Shown: positions 46,561 to 59,956, counted from the first letter of the stretch. The stretch: DNA of 64,000 nucleotides from Apostichopus japonicus (GCF_037975245.1 NC_092580.1:3572501-3636500), one strand, 5' to 3'. Numbers and translations are program-made. The notes: generated by a model from the sequence alone, not told the origin.

Positions 46561-49500
46561 AATTTCAAATTGTCAGGTCTCAATTGAAGGTGTGAACCTT
46601 ATACTGAATTGACTTCCCCATACTGTATGTAGTAGAACCTCCTTGCTGTTTTAGGAGGTCAATGATGGTTGTCTTAGGTACAGGCAGTATGAATGTCCAC
46701 CAGGGTTAGCTTGCAAACTAAACTACTCTTGTGCTGGATATGTAATGCATTTGAAGGCAAATAACCAATGGGAGGGGTTTCCCTCCAGTTTAATTGCAGA
46801 TTATGCAAACATTATAATATTGTATATGTTTTCATAGCAAAATGTAGTGACAACAGTACAATATATGGATGCATGACAATGTGTAAAACCAACTTGTCAT
46901 TGTTATTTCAAGTTTTGGTTTCAAGTTTTAAACCAAAACATTCTAAAATTGTATTTTAACTTAAAACAGGCAGATGCCAAGTGCATTCAGGCAGGCATGA
47001 GTGTGTTTATTTTCATTTTTATATGCAGTGTGTGTATTGTGTAAGCTTAATACATACATGCTGTTTTTTATGCTTTGACCATACTATGGTATTAAATGCC
47101 CAGATTTGCCTTCTTGGCGTGTAGAGATCTATAATCATGAAACAGGCCAAAGGAGGTTAAAAGTACAGTATGTCAAACCTTGTGATGATGTTAAAATCAA
47201 GCTAAGGTCACAAAAGGTCAAAGAGTTAAATCTCTGTCAGGCTCATAACTTTCATTAGGAATGTCACACTTTGTAGAAATATATATATATAGCTATATAT
47301 AGTATAGTTCTCACTTTTAGTACACAGTAAACCACAATGCATGTAGGTGTATTTGGAAGAAATGGGAAATCTCATTAATGCTGTTTGTGGTAATGACCCT
47401 AAAGGCCATTGGTAACTATATTGTCCCTAAATACAATGGAAAGTCAGGTAATGATCTATATGTAGCTATTATATTGAATTCTGGGAATGAGTCATGGGAA
47501 GTCTCTTATATTGTTTGTGGTAATTATGTTAAAAAGCCATTGTTATTGCGACCTGAGGAGAGCTGCATATAGGAATAAATATGTGCTAGAAAAGGCAAAT
47601 AACGATCAATTTAGCCACAGTACAGATTTCCACAGACATCCTTCTGCCACCGATGATGCATGCAGTCTCCTACTCAACCCCCCCCCCCCCCCCCCACATC
47701 AACAAGATTGTCCTCACTGTATAGATGGACTACCTCAACAAACAGTAAATGTCTGAGAATTAACCTCCAGGGAAAATACCCCTAAAACTTTCCACCTGTT
47801 ATGGTGGATCATTACCTATCAAAGGCTTAAGTCGATATTGCTGACCTTTTATAGATTCTCAGAAATTGTATTAACAAAGATGTGTGTTGGCTGACAGACC
47901 ATATATCTTAGTACTGTAGGCTACTCCCAATTGACACCCAAATGTTTATCTATGCCAGTAACAACTAAGTTGATATGAAAGGCTTTAAAGCATCATCTGG
48001 AGTCAGGAACAAGATAATGAATGTCTTTGACGAAGTAAATACAATAATTGTCACGTTTGCTTGCCACTGCAGGGATACAGGCCACATATTCAGGGGAATT
48101 GTTATGTGACATATTATTATTTTCAGAGATCATGAATATATAAGTATATCTGTAAATCTCTCCAGCCATAAAAGCTACTTAAGAATGGGGTGGATACAGT
48201 ATGTTTCTGTTTCTATCAGACTGTCGCATTAACAGTTTACAAGTTATCGAAGAGGTGGTGGCCTGTTGTTATGTCCATTCATGGAAACTGTACTTCAGCT
48301 TGAGAAACTTTTTACACCAATTAAAATTTTATCAAATTAATTTTTAAGCCATCCCGTGCTCATGCATATATGCATTTCTTTTCTTGAAATATGATTCACA
48401 ATGATATAAGAAAGGTGTTGTACAGTGTTGATTAACTACTGTCTCGTTCATTGATTAATAGCGTGGACTCCTTGTTCGGGAAGATCCCAATGAAAGGTCG
48501 TCTCCATTCTTGTTGGATACTTACCGTACTATTATCAAGCAGTTTTCCGTTAATGTAGATCAAGGAAATTAGAATGTAACCACTTATCAGGCTAACAGAT
48601 AAAGTTGGCTTTACTTTCTAAATGTTATTAGCTGTTTCCTTGCTGTTTAGATACATTGCAGTAATGCAGGAAGTTGTTGTCAAAGAATGTTTATGAATGG
48701 TGGTTGGATAATGACACATAGTACTACCTCGAATATGGTACAATTGGTATATACTGTATGTTTATACAAGGAGGAGGTGGAGGAGGTCTAAAGAAGCAAG
48801 GCTTTTATGAGCAGTTTCCCTTCAATATATAAAAAGATGGAAAAAAACATTAAGGACATTTACAACAAGAAAAAACAAAAGCAGAAATTTAAAGCTAATT
48901 AATACCAACAAATGCAGCACGTTGAGTATTAATCCCTGGTTTAACTGTCCCATACAGATCTGAGCTATCAGGGAACTTCCCATATTACTGTAAAGTCTCA
49001 AAAAAGCTGTGGTACCCAATTTACACTGTAAAGGATATGCCACCCATGTCCCATTTGGATAAGTTTGTACTTCCTGAAGGTACTGGTTTGAATGCAGTTG
49101 TAGCTAATTGTAAATTCTTTGCTTTCTTTAGTTGACTTTTTCTGGTGAGTACAGTACCATACAAAATTATTGCAGTCTGTTTGGAAAAGGCACAACTTGG
49201 ATTTGAAGTGTAACCAGTGGCAACGGTGTACATCTCATAACAAAAGTGAGGTCAAGTACACACTTTTTAGGTGGCATGATTTGCTTCCCAATGTTGAATT
49301 ACATGGCAGTGTGTTCTGGAATGTTTGTAACAAAGAGATCTAGAAAAATAAACATGTCTGGGGCACCTCTGGTTATCTGTATTCATACATTACTGTACTG
49401 TGCAGTACATATAGGCATTCAATGTTGTATTCCATACTCACTATGTGAATGGTACAGTCTTGTGAACTGTTTTCACTTTTGATTCCTTGGGAAGGCAGAA

Positions 49501-49620
49501 GGAATCTATGCGATGGTGATGGCATATGTCCGTGTGTGTGTATGTGATGCCTGTAGGCACTCTATCATCAGAAGGATAACTGGGGTACAATTTGGTATGT
49601 AGGTTCCCCTTAGGTAGAAC
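46561..49620. other. Intergenic DNA with scattered simple repeats
   Basis: No recognised gene. An AAGGTCACAAAGGTCAAAG segment is at about 47204, a (TA)n tract at 47278-47310, a C17 run at about 47682, and the duplicated phrase GGAAATCTCATTAATGCTGTTTGTGGTAATG / GGAAGTCTCTTATATTGTTTGTGGTAAT, split here across 47364 and 47498. Confidence 0.4.
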
Positions 49621-49629
49621 AGGTTTGGA

Positions 49630-50180
49630 TTGTTGTAGGTATTGGTCAATGGTCATTTGATGTCAGCAGGGGTCAGAGTCTGAATACATTGTGCACACAA
49701 TATCTCAAGAAGTAGAAGTTGCAGCTTGCTGTTGGTGACTAGACAATCTGTGTGTTTTTCATGATTGTCAAAGGTCATAAGACAAAAAGGTGAAAATCTT
49801 GTTACAAACATGATATCTCAAGAAAGGTAGCATATGCAGTTGTTAAATTTAGCCTGTTGACTTCTGTAATTAGTTAAGCAAACCCTATCGATTGTGGGTG
49901 GAGGTCAAAGGTCATTTGGGGTCAGCAGAGGGCAAAATGTGAATATATCAAGAGTCTATATCAAAAATCTCCAGAACAAGAACATAAAAGGAGCTCATGG
50001 ATTTATTTTTCCACAGAAAGCTAGACCTTATTCCATTACAGTTGCCCTTATCAGTGCTTGTTAGTTAACGAGTACATTTAGTGACAGATGATGTCCAAAT
50101 ATTTGCTCAAATATGACGCTGATTGAAGGTCATTTGAATTCAACAGAGGTCAAAAGTCTGGAACCTTTTAAGCTTTCAAC
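49630..50180 (+). repeat. Second AGGTCA-type tandem repeat block
   Basis: GGTCAATGGTCATTTGATGTC at about 49648, AGGTCAAAGGTCA at 49902-49914 followed by TTTGGGGTCAGCAGAGGGCA, and GAAGGTCATTTGAATTCAACA at about 50126. Each is followed by AAAATGTGAATAT/ATCTCAAGAA-like text. Same family as 45960-46560. Confidence 0.7.
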
Positions 50181-50795
50181 TCAACCATATATGATGAATG
50201 GCTTTTCTGTGTCAGGATTTGACCTTTCCGCTTTTAATTTGCCCTCACCCCAATAGGTCGATCAAGGGTGAAGCAAGGCTGCTGTTCTGGGAACAGGCTA
50301 TAAGTGGCTAAGAGAGGGTTTTCAACTTCCACTAATGGCTGTTATCTGTGATCAACTTCAATAGCAATGATCAAGTTATCTGGAACTCTTTTCTGAGCTG
50401 TTCTGCTACTTGACTTCTTGACACATTTTTTTCAGTTGCTCTATCAATCAGGTGATTCCATAATTTACAGTTTAAACTTACTGTATAATGCAAGGAATCA
50501 CTGAACCTGCTGGCTTTTATTTTCTTCTTTCCCAAAATAGAATAATGCAGAAAAATTTCAGCTATTCTCTCTAAATTATGTTTGCAATAATGAATGTGAA
50601 AGCACGGTTCATTCATACTTAGTAAAGATTCCTAAATCCTATTGGTCCATTCAGGTCAACTGACCGTGGTTAATCCTGTGAGTAACGCACGGTAAAATTA
50701 CGGGGCATCACTTTAATAAATCTTTGGTTATATGTAACCAAAAATGTTTTGTTTTATGATTTTTTCCCACACAAATGGTAGTGTATGAATGAACG

Positions 50796-50960
50796 GGGTT
50801 AATCAACGGTCTAGCGTGCGTTACTCACATGATTAATGCACTCTGGGTGTTAATGCTATCGCTGGATGCACTCGGGCTCCGCCCTCGTGCATCACTTGCA
50901 TTATCCCCCGATCGTGCATTAATCATGTGAGTAGCGCACGCTAGAGTGTTGATTAACCCC
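50796..50960. mobile_element. Foldback element with long inverted arms
   Basis: Arm 50796-50841 (GGGGTTAATCAACGGTCTAG ... GATTAATGCAC) is inverse to arm 50914-50960 (GTGCATTAATC ... GTTGATTAACCCC) with few mismatches. The loop has an inner imperfect hairpin, GATGCACTCGGGC / GCCCTCGTGCATC. A partial third arm (GTGAGTAACGCACGG) is at about 50677. Non-coding. Confidence 0.8.
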
Positions 50961-51383
50961 TTATTTATAAAAGAAAAGAATGGATACATAAAACTAAGTA
51001 TTTTATTGTACTGTAATGAAAGGAAAAGAGCCTCAGAAATATGCTGCAGTACTGTACATACCTGGTATAGTCAGTGTATTCAAAGCAGAGTTGTAGGCCC
51101 AAGGTTAGTATATACATGTGGAGGATAGAGCACTGTACCCTACACTGCAGTATGTCTGGGTTACTGCAAACCTTTACCTGTGCATGCCCTATGGTACAGT
51201 ACTCCCTGATTATAAGGATTCAGTTAATGTTGCTGGTGCTGTTATATAGCCCGTGTCAAGTCAACAGTTTACCTATTAAAAGTAATGCATGTGTGATGTA
51301 ATTATTATTCAAACTTACTGAGGTACTATACTTTGCACTGAATGCTGAACTAAGAAGAGACTTTCCAACTTTGTGTCTTTCAG

Positions 51384-51613
51384 ATCATCATCCAATTTTT
51401 GGCAGTCACCAACTTTTGAAATAAATGAAGACAGCAAGATGAAACCAGTGAGAATCTTGGAAGTACATCTCTAAAGCCTAGATATTTGTGGTCAGTTCGC
51501 CGTATGACGAGATGCCGTAAGTTCTACGACTCGCTATAGATGATGCCTCATTGGTGTTGATCTCATCATAGACAAACATAGATAAAAATAAACTGGTTGG
51601 GTATTTACAAAAT
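51384..51613 (+). other. Probable 5' UTR part of the PRRT-like coding exon
   Basis: A good splice acceptor (TTGTGTCTTTCAG, ending 51383) precedes this stretch, which has no ATG in frame with the CDS. Upstream non-coding exon(s) are therefore likely, but could not be located. Confidence 0.55.
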
Positions 51614-53257
51614 ATGTCGGACATTAAAATGGTCTCTCCTGAGCCCGAGGGCGGCTCACACCCTGAACCCGAACCCGAACCGGAACCAGAGCCGGAGATG
51701 GAACCATACGAACCGGTCAACAATCCAGAATTAGTGGATGATGGAATTGAGAAGCAGAATGGTGGGGCCTTCGCAGAGCCGGTTCCTGATTGGGCGGTTG
51801 CATTGCCTGCATACGGCAAGGCCTGGCCATTTCACATTTACTTTATCGGGGCAGCGTTTGCCTTGCTCGCGGTGTACTCATTCGTGAGCATCTTGAGGTT
51901 GAGGAAGAGACGACTTCTCAGTAGGGGTTACTTTTTGGCTCTTAATTCAATGTTGCTGGTCTTAGGATTGGACAGAGCGGTCTATTTGTTTGTCGATGCC
52001 TACAACCACAAGGAACTCTTTCCATTACCTGTCACGTACCTCTTGCTGGGGTTGGGCTTCCCCTGCCTGACGTCCGCCTTTAGTATTCTGTTTTTAGCTC
52101 TGCTCCAATCTACCAAAACGCAACTGGTACCTCCGAAGATCCAGAAGCCATCTTACTTAGCCGGCATGATCACCATCCACTTTCTGCTGTCGTTGATCTC
52201 CGACACTCTGCTCGGATTTTTCGCCAAGACATTTTTCCTGACCCTGATATGTCAGGTTTCGTTCATCATCTGGGGTCTGTTCCTCAGTATCAGTTTCATG
52301 ATCATCTTCAGGAGGCTCTACCGGTCCACGGTGAGGATCTATCGAGAGTCCGTCAGACTCAGCATCAGTAAGAGGTCTCTGTCGTTGACGACGCAGTCCC
52401 TGGTGAGACCGACAGTCAGAATGCCGAGGAATTCGTGGGGCAATGCGACCAAGTTGTCCCTCTTGATCGCGTTCTTGGGTTTCCTGACCGCACTCCTTCA
52501 GTTATATGGCATCATCGTGGTCTACAGTCCCGTGGCCGGAGTGACCCCCGAACCGTGGCCCTGGTGGGCCTATCAGTTTGTCTTCCGGTGCGTGGAGCTC
52601 GCCATGTGCTTCACGATGAGCTACGTCGCCACCCAACCATTCCGTTACACCCGAGACGGCCAGGAGAAGGACCACAGAGCCTGCTGCTACTGCTGTGCTA
52701 GCAAGAAGGAAGAGGAGGCGGACGAAAGTGCCTACTGGGCTGAATACTTTGCAGCCGCATCTCCCGAAACATTCCTACCGAAACGAGAGCCTCCTCCGGC
52801 CAATGGAAATCATCTGCCCATGGCCACACAGACCTCTTGGAATGGAACGGGCTCGAATGTCAACGATGCATCGGTGTACGACGCCAACTCTCTCAAGAAG
52901 CTGTTGCACAAAGGCAGGCGTTTCAAGCCACTGACCAAGTCCAGTAGCATCCAGAATCTTGATTCGGACGACCTGAGCCAGAGGAAGGTCACTTCGCAGT
53001 CGTTCAGCTCCTTTGGCATATTCTTCAACCAGGACTCTGCTCATGTGATACGGAACGATCTAGCGGCACCGCAGGCTCCGGCCAAAAATTACAACATGAA
53101 CTCAAATCATAAATATGCGAAAGCACACCATAGATCTAGCCCTGCTCTTACACTGCTCCTAGCAGCAGAAGAAGATGCTGCAGGCACACAGACGGACAAA
53201 TCCACATCTCCCATGAGCGTTACCACACCACTCCTGACAAGGGAATCAACATTTTAG
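51614..53257 (+). CDS. PRRT3/PRRT4-like proline-rich seven-transmembrane protein
   Basis: A 547-codon single-exon frame, ATG 51614, TAG 53255-53257. The N-terminus is acidic and Pro-Glu rich: (PE)n at about 17-28, encoded by a GAACCC-type hexamer repeat. Hydrophobic segments at about 73-95, 106-127, 140-164, 182-203, 207-231, 281-304 and 317-340 give seven TM passes. YFLALNSMLLVLGLDRAVYL and the LTSAFSILFLALLQSTKTQL region resemble the conserved membrane part of vertebrate PRRT3/PRRT4. A basic loop (232-280) lies between TM5 and TM6. The C-terminal tail (341-547) has a CCYCC cluster, acidic stretch and Ser-rich segments. Role unknown; membrane location is secure. GC content is clearly higher than in the flanks. 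An upstream splice acceptor suggests 5' non-coding exons. Confidence 0.88.
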   Translation: MSDIKMVSPEPEGGSHPEPEPEPEPEPEMEPYEPVNNPELVDDGIEKQNGGAFAEPVPDWAVALPAYGKAWPFHIYFIGAAFALLAVYSFVSILRLRKRRLLSRGYFLALNSMLLVLGLDRAVYLFVDAYNHKELFPLPVTYLLLGLGFPCLTSAFSILFLALLQSTKTQLVPPKIQKPSYLAGMITIHFLLSLISDTLLGFFAKTFFLTLICQVSFIIWGLFLSISFMIIFRRLYRSTVRIYRESVRLSISKRSLSLTTQSLVRPTVRMPRNSWGNATKLSLLIAFLGFLTALLQLYGIIVVYSPVAGVTPEPWPWWAYQFVFRCVELAMCFTMSYVATQPFRYTRDGQEKDHRACCYCCASKKEEEADESAYWAEYFAAASPETFLPKREPPPANGNHLPMATQTSWNGTGSNVNDASVYDANSLKKLLHKGRRFKPLTKSSSIQNLDSDDLSQRKVTSQSFSSFGIFFNQDSAHVIRNDLAAPQAPAKNYNMNSNHKYAKAHHRSSPALTLLLAAEEDAAGTQTDKSTSPMSVTTPLLTRESTF

Positions 53258-55730
53258 TCGGAAGAGTTTGTGTCCTTTGTGCAGAAACTTCCTTCTCCGT
53301 TTTTTTTTTCACTTTTTTTTTTAAACATGAAATTCTTTAACATTAATGTATTAATTTACTCTCTGTCAAATAATGAAACCACAGTTGAGTTTAAGTAACA
53401 GAGATCAGTCATGTTGGGAGTGTTTGGATGTGAACATGGCCAGAAAAAAAAGACTTGCAGAAATGAGTGTGTAAATTTGCAGTATGGCATTGGAGTTGTT
53501 CTTGAATGGGTTCTGATGACTATTCAGTGATGTTGTGTTTTGTTCATCGTTCGTTATTTTGTGTACTGCTTCGTGTTGACAGGCAGTACGAGGATTGTGG
53601 GGGGACGTCACAAGAAACAAGAGATGGCACTGTTGTATTTATACAATTACTTGCAGATTAAGTGTTACAGAGAGTTATTGGTGATATGAAGGGTCTAATG
53701 TTAGTATGTTGGGCATTTGGTATAGAAAAAAAACGGTATTGTTAAGCTCATGTAAATGCAAACAATCTCATCATACTGTTTTCTTTCTATCTCGCAACCT
53801 GTTCTTGGAAAGCAAGCTCTGCTTCGGTACAAATTTTTAAATATCGGAAAAAGAATTTATTTTACAGCATCTTGTATTCATGAAGGTACTTTGTGTCAGA
53901 AAGGTGCTTCTGGTGTATAGATTTGCTATTGTATTTCTATTATTGTTTTACTCTACAGTTATTTGCTTGTCGTTAGTTTGTACATGACGTTATGCACTGT
54001 GATGATGATAACATGCACTTATTTTTTCAGAAATATCTGAAATTAGAAGTATCCTAAATTGTATACATTTTCTTGACGTTTTGCCCTGCATTGTAAAATA
54101 GCCTTACAGATTGGTTGAATCTCAACACAGGTTTCTTCATGACAGGATTTTACTATTAAGTACAGTTTTGAGCTTTAGATTTGAGGTATATATTTGTTTG
54201 GATAAAACACAACAGTAGGCCTGTTTACCTCAGCTTTAGAAACTGCTTGATATAATCAAGTCATACACATGTGCAGTGTAACAATATGTTGCTACGACCT
54301 GTACTCAATTTTTTCATAGACAGGTCCATATTTTGCACATCGTTAGCTGAGGTAAGTATTTAATATGCATAGCCGGAGGCAAAAGTAATTGTTTTGGCTC
54401 ATACTACTTTTGTTTTGTTATTAAATTGAAACAGTATCCTTTTCAACTTTCATTTAACCCGTTTTTTTTTTCATTCTTTAGTTTTTACTTTTAGAACCTT
54501 TTGGCTTACCGTTGGTGCAATTTGGATATTTCTCAGTCAGTGTGTTGTTTTTTGGGGGGTTATTTTTTACATAGGTGTTTCCAATTGGGACAGTTAATGC
54601 AAAATGAAACAGTTTGATGATTAAATTAGGCATGAGTGCATGACATTAAAACACTTTCATTCATATGACCATGCCACTCATAATATCTCTGTAGAGATTG
54701 AATACACAGCTTACACAGATATCCTTGGAAGTTGTACAACCATTTCCAGACTTTGTTAATATAGACTTTCGAAAAGCAGGATTTGAGTCAATTTTGATGA
54801 AGTATTCTAAGCTACTAGAGACTTTTTTAGTAATAATTCAAAAGTTTTGGTAACGATTTGATGAATCCCCCCAAAATTTGCCTTCATAGATGACAGAAAG
54901 TTTTCTGTCTAAAATTGGGAATCGAAACACCGTTCATGCCTTTTCTGTGTGGGCATGGACTGCCTTAAAGTATAAGAAAATTCAGACACACAGTAGTATA
55001 GTGTACATTTGGCTCGAGACTGTATCCACCATATATGGAAGGGAATGAAAGAGGTTATTTCTGAAAGAGGTTGTCGTGTCTGAAATGACGAGCTGTAACA
55101 TTTGAAATACTTTTGTAATGCCATTCAACCACATTCCTACAAAAAGTTAAAAGAGATATGAAAAATGTTTAAGACTTATTAATTATTACTACAATTTATT
55201 TTCCTTTTGGTTTTCTCTTTTTTCATTTTTACTACCTAGTAAGCTTGCCATTGTTGTGACTTTGTTGTCACGTGTTGTGAGCATGACGACGGAAACCGAT
55301 CAATAGACCAAAGATATGTGCCTTTTGTCATTTATAAAATGCTTTCATGGTGACACACAGGAAGGTGGTAATTTGTAGAATATTTTACTGCACAATGTAT
55401 TATAGTTTCCAAAGTGAAATGTTTTAAAAATGGGTATGGAAACGTTTAAAAGGGATGGCACAGAGAATGGTTTTCCAGACTGTTCGATATGTGTGTCTAG
55501 AGTGTGTAACACACATGGGGGATACAAGACAACAACTGAATCATCGAGAATCCTCTAGAATACTATAATGTTTGCTAAAACTATAACTGGCTTTTTTGAA
55601 TGGAGGAATTTGGCTAGAGCAAGATTCAAATAGGTGGCGAAGGGTCAGGAGTACTTGGTCCTTTTTCGTTGTAACGATTTCCTCGTCAATTTTGCATCGT
55701 TGATTGATATTCAGTTGTGATTTCTAACTT
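53258..55730 (+). other. Probable 3' UTR of the PRRT-like gene
   Basis: T-rich, non-coding DNA directly after the stop with no long open frame. The 3' end cannot be fixed; the first clear AATAAA downstream is at 56124-56129, with another at 56480-56485, both beyond the SINE at 55732. Confidence 0.4.
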
Positions 55731-55731
55731 T

Positions 55732-55969
55732 AGGAGTGTTAGCTCAGTGGTTAATGCCTGGTGCCTTTCAATCATAAGGTCACAAGTTCGAGTCACTCCA
55801 AGATTAGTGTATGTTGTGCCAGTTACAGAGTTGTTGACAATTCATAATCATGGTTGTTAAATATGAATCTAAGAGACTGACTCCGGTCAGCTTGTGGCTT
55901 TGATAAGCCAATGATGGCTTCAATGCGAGTTCCTGCTTGCAGGAGGATCTAATATACATAGATACGTAC
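55732..55969 (+). mobile_element. tRNA-derived SINE, full-length copy 5
   Basis: A box TTAGCTCAGTGGTTAA and B-box-like AAGTTCGAGTCACTCC, then the complete family body to GCAGGAGGATCTAATATACA and a GATACGTAC tail. Best-preserved 5' region together with copy 2. If the PRRT-like transcript runs to 56124, this SINE is in its 3' UTR, sense orientation. Confidence 0.88.
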
Positions 55970-58900
55970 TAAACTTGATTATGTGATTTAACACAGAGTT
56001 CCCTGCGAGAACAGAAATGCATTTGACATGTTCTATACTGTGCATGTTTAGAACTAGTACACACTGTAACAGAGTACTTATCATTGTGCACTGGATTCTT
56101 GCAATGTATTCTCTTAATTATATAATAAAGTTGTCACCTTTAATTGGTTGGGATGGATATAGAAGTGTCACTTAAAAATTAAATCAAGAGTGCTGTTACC
56201 AAATAATTTCTTTGTTTTTCTTTTTTTCTTTAGTTAATTTAAGTTACTTTGAGTTATTCATAGTTTACATCCACTAAGACAAACAAAAGGGCACATTTAT
56301 TGGGAAAGTCAGTTTTGTTAAAATTTGGAACGCTTTGGTTTCTCATGGAGCAGTGTCCGAATTATTAAAAGCAACATATATATAAATATATATATATGTA
56401 ACATAGAAGTTTTCTGCAATTTTCTTCCAGTTAAAAGGATTGATTGCTGATGTAAACTGTGCACAATTTTCTATAGAGCAATAAAGGATCATAGAGCAAC
56501 TTAAGATTCATTTAACATGGATTAATGATCTAGCATCATATCACATCAAAATCTCAAAATAGTCAAATTGCTGTACAATACTTCAAAGATGTGCAGCAGT
56601 TGTTTACACAATCTACCAAATCAAAGTCTGCTCATTTGAATCATATAAACTGGATTAACTGAAATATGGTCAGCTTGGCTATTTCATCTGAATAATTATA
56701 AAGCAAGTTAACCAAAATTCTAGAACTTTCTTCGTGACATGTTTTCATATTCAAATTCATATAAATCCTGTCACAAACAGAAATGTCACACAAACAGCCT
56801 TTATTCAGGTCTTTTATGTAGCAGATAACATTTGAAGGTACCATTAACAAAAAGCATTCTTTTGCATCATAATTAGTTCAAGACAAGTCAAGTTAGCTCA
56901 TGATTTTATCTCATTTCCTTGGAATATTTCCAATCACCATATTTCATTCCTACTTGCAAGATGCTCTGTTTCTCCAACCATAACTAACAACATGCATGCA
57001 TGCATGGTCAATTGTGCAATGTACTGTATCCCATCATGCATTATTGGTAATTCTGTTGACATCCATGATGGATCCAACAGTTATAGCTAGATTTGCCTCG
57101 TTTGACACGCTACTCCATCATTTCTGCAAAAAAACCTACAGTTCACAAGAGGGATTTCTGGTTTGTTGATTTAATTGCCAACTAGTTAATTTATGGTTAT
57201 CTGACTAGCCATAAAGTTGCACACTTTAAGCTGTACACATAACAACTTATTGTGTTTGTACTTGTTTTTGAAATGATCAGTGTTAACAGTTACTTCAGCA
57301 AATGGTTTTACACTAAACAATAATGACATTTTATTATAGAGGGTCTAAAGTACCAGCTGGAGTGCTCTCCAAAATGAGGACAGCTCAAGAGATCATCTTC
57401 ATTATCTATTCAGGAATGATTGTTAGTAAGGTCGATTGATATTGTGAGCTGTAGTGGTCACTAAGTATGAGGGTAGACTGATGTTCCTCCTTTAGTTTGT
57501 TAAGCTGGTGCAGTAATCGTTTATATTGGTTTATAATTGTTTATATATATGTAGGTGAGAATTAGTTGAGACTAGTGGAACACTAGTAGTTGTTATCTCA
57601 GATTTTCAAGCATTGAGAGATCATCAGACAACTGGGACATAGTCTTAACCTAATACATTCCTTTATTATTACTTGAATATTAAAAAAAAAATCTACTGTT
57701 TGTATTAATGAAGGGATATCTTCAGAATTTATCACTTATATGACAAACAATTTAAAAGCAATCACTTAAATGACCAAAACTGACATTACAAAAAGAAAGA
57801 ACTCAATAGCAACATGTATTTCCTCCTTCTCAAGTATAGTGTGGGAGGTACCTTATGGGTTATTGTGGTGCATTGACCTACTACTGTTCACTTTAATATT
57901 AAATGTTATTCATCAGAATACAGTGTCAATTAAATAAGTACCCAATCAGCCATGGTTTTATAGTTTTATTGCTGATCTTTGGAGAGGAAAGTAATAAAAG
58001 TAGTTTATCATAATGTACTAAGCAAATATTGCGAATGATTATATTTGCTGACTTAAGTTTACCCTTTGTAATTCTATCACTATTCTGAAGCACCAATTAA
58101 AAGCGGGTGGTACCATGTCGCAAAAACGATTTCAGTTTGTTTGAAATGTCGTAATACACAATGTTATTGTGTCTCCTACACTATCAGCGTCAACATCAGG
58201 TACTTTTTTTTGCAGTGTTTCTATAGGATAATATCATTTCCAAAAGTTACTCAAGGTTTATATATGTAACTTGCCGATAAAAATAGATCATCTTTATTCT
58301 TGAATGTTTTATCAAATTTTAGAGACTTGTTTAACATCTTTTTTTGTTTCACATGTTATTAATGCAAATGAAATTGTTGAATTGAAGGGTTTTGATTTAG
58401 AATTAAAAAGGTTTTGTGACTGACTTACCGTAAAGTCTTGTTGTAGATGTATTTGTCAATGTTTTTTGTATTGTCGTCAATGCTATATATGTTGTTGTAT
58501 AACTTTATTGTGGATACTTTTGCGTAACACATCAATTTCAATGTTTCAAATTTGTACGTGAAAAGCATTGTACAGGTTTTTTCATACGATTGACTGAAAT
58601 GAAACATATGAAGTATTTTTGTCTTGCCAACGGTGTGCAATGTCATGTGTAATTATAGCCCAATATATATATTCATACCGATAACATAGAGTAAACTTAG
58701 ACTATGTATGTTAGGCTATGTAGGGCTAGCTTAACATTGTATACTATCTGTTCATTGGCAGTAATTGGTGTGAATAGTAAACAGTCCAGTTTAAACAATG
58801 CTAACATCTGTTGTTACCCTATTGTGACAAAGATCTCCATTTTGGGTCTTGCATATTTACTTTCAAAAAGCATCTGTTTTCAAATACACCGATTTTGAAA

Positions 58901-59940
58901 CTGGTTGCTTAAATCATAAGTCACATTTCAATGCAGTAAGGAGGGGTATGCACCCTCTCCCCCACTAGACCCCCTCCCCACTATGGCCCTGTGATACATT
59001 GCACAGAAATGTAATAAAGTTTAAATCCACTTTCTGACATAATATTGTGCTCCATAATGGCTACAAAGACAAACTAGAACTATCTAAAAGTGCTGCAACT
59101 TCTGACTTCTGCACTCCAAAGCAATAGCAGTGTATAGCTGTAATAATAAAGGCAATTTGCACTTTAGTTGGTTAATATTTGAAAACATTGCTCAGCTAGT
59201 TACTGCAGTCGGTCGGTCGTAAAAAGCAAAGTCGGTTTCAAAATCAATCAACATCTCTTTTGAAAGATAGTTCATGTATGACCCTGGTTATATGAGTAAG
59301 TTTTGTCATAATTTGAATTTCATGCAAAAATATGAATATGAAGGGTTGGGATTGGAATTTCTGCTGTTGCCACTGCTTATCATAATGGTGCAATTAATAT
59401 TGATGTATATGTTAGTTGGTATTACATTCCACCATCAGTGATGTGAGGCGACAGTAAGCCTAGTGGTGATGGTCATTAAGAGAGTGATGATAGATTTTAT
59501 CAAGCGTTCTCAAAATCTGCACGTCTCTCCTCAGAGAGGATTCACAAGGAATTTCTTCTAATTAATTGTGATGCATATCTTTATTTAAATATAGTTATGG
59601 AGTTCAGAACGACGTCCTGAACTTTATTTATGATAAGTATTATTGCAAAAACAATAATGCCTTAATAATTGGAGAGAGTTAATATGCAGCCTGTACTTGA
59701 TCAAGTCCCAATCTAGCCAGTTGTGTTGCCAGGTGGAATGTCTTAATATACTAGCTATTACAAAGAATAGAATGAAAATACATTTCTACATATGAAGACA
59801 AACAAATATTGCTTAATAATGTAGTGTATGGCATGCAGTACCAGGTAGTTATTTTGTCTATTTGTTGCGACTTATTCAGAAACCTTCTTAAGAACCTTTT
59901 GTCTTATATACAAGAGATTTACTTTGAAAAGTTTCTGGTT
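55970..59940. other. Non-coding DNA, no gene recognised
   Basis: AT-rich with only short frames. AATAAA at 56124-56129 and 56480-56485, a CATGCATGCATG run near 56993, and a C-rich patch at 58950-58985. Confidence 0.4.
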
Positions 59941-59956
59941 TATATTAAAGTTGATA

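Noticed and set aside
52775-53044. Minus-strand and frame-2 open frames over the PRRT-like CDS
   Set aside because: Shadows of a GC-richer real coding region; no domain.
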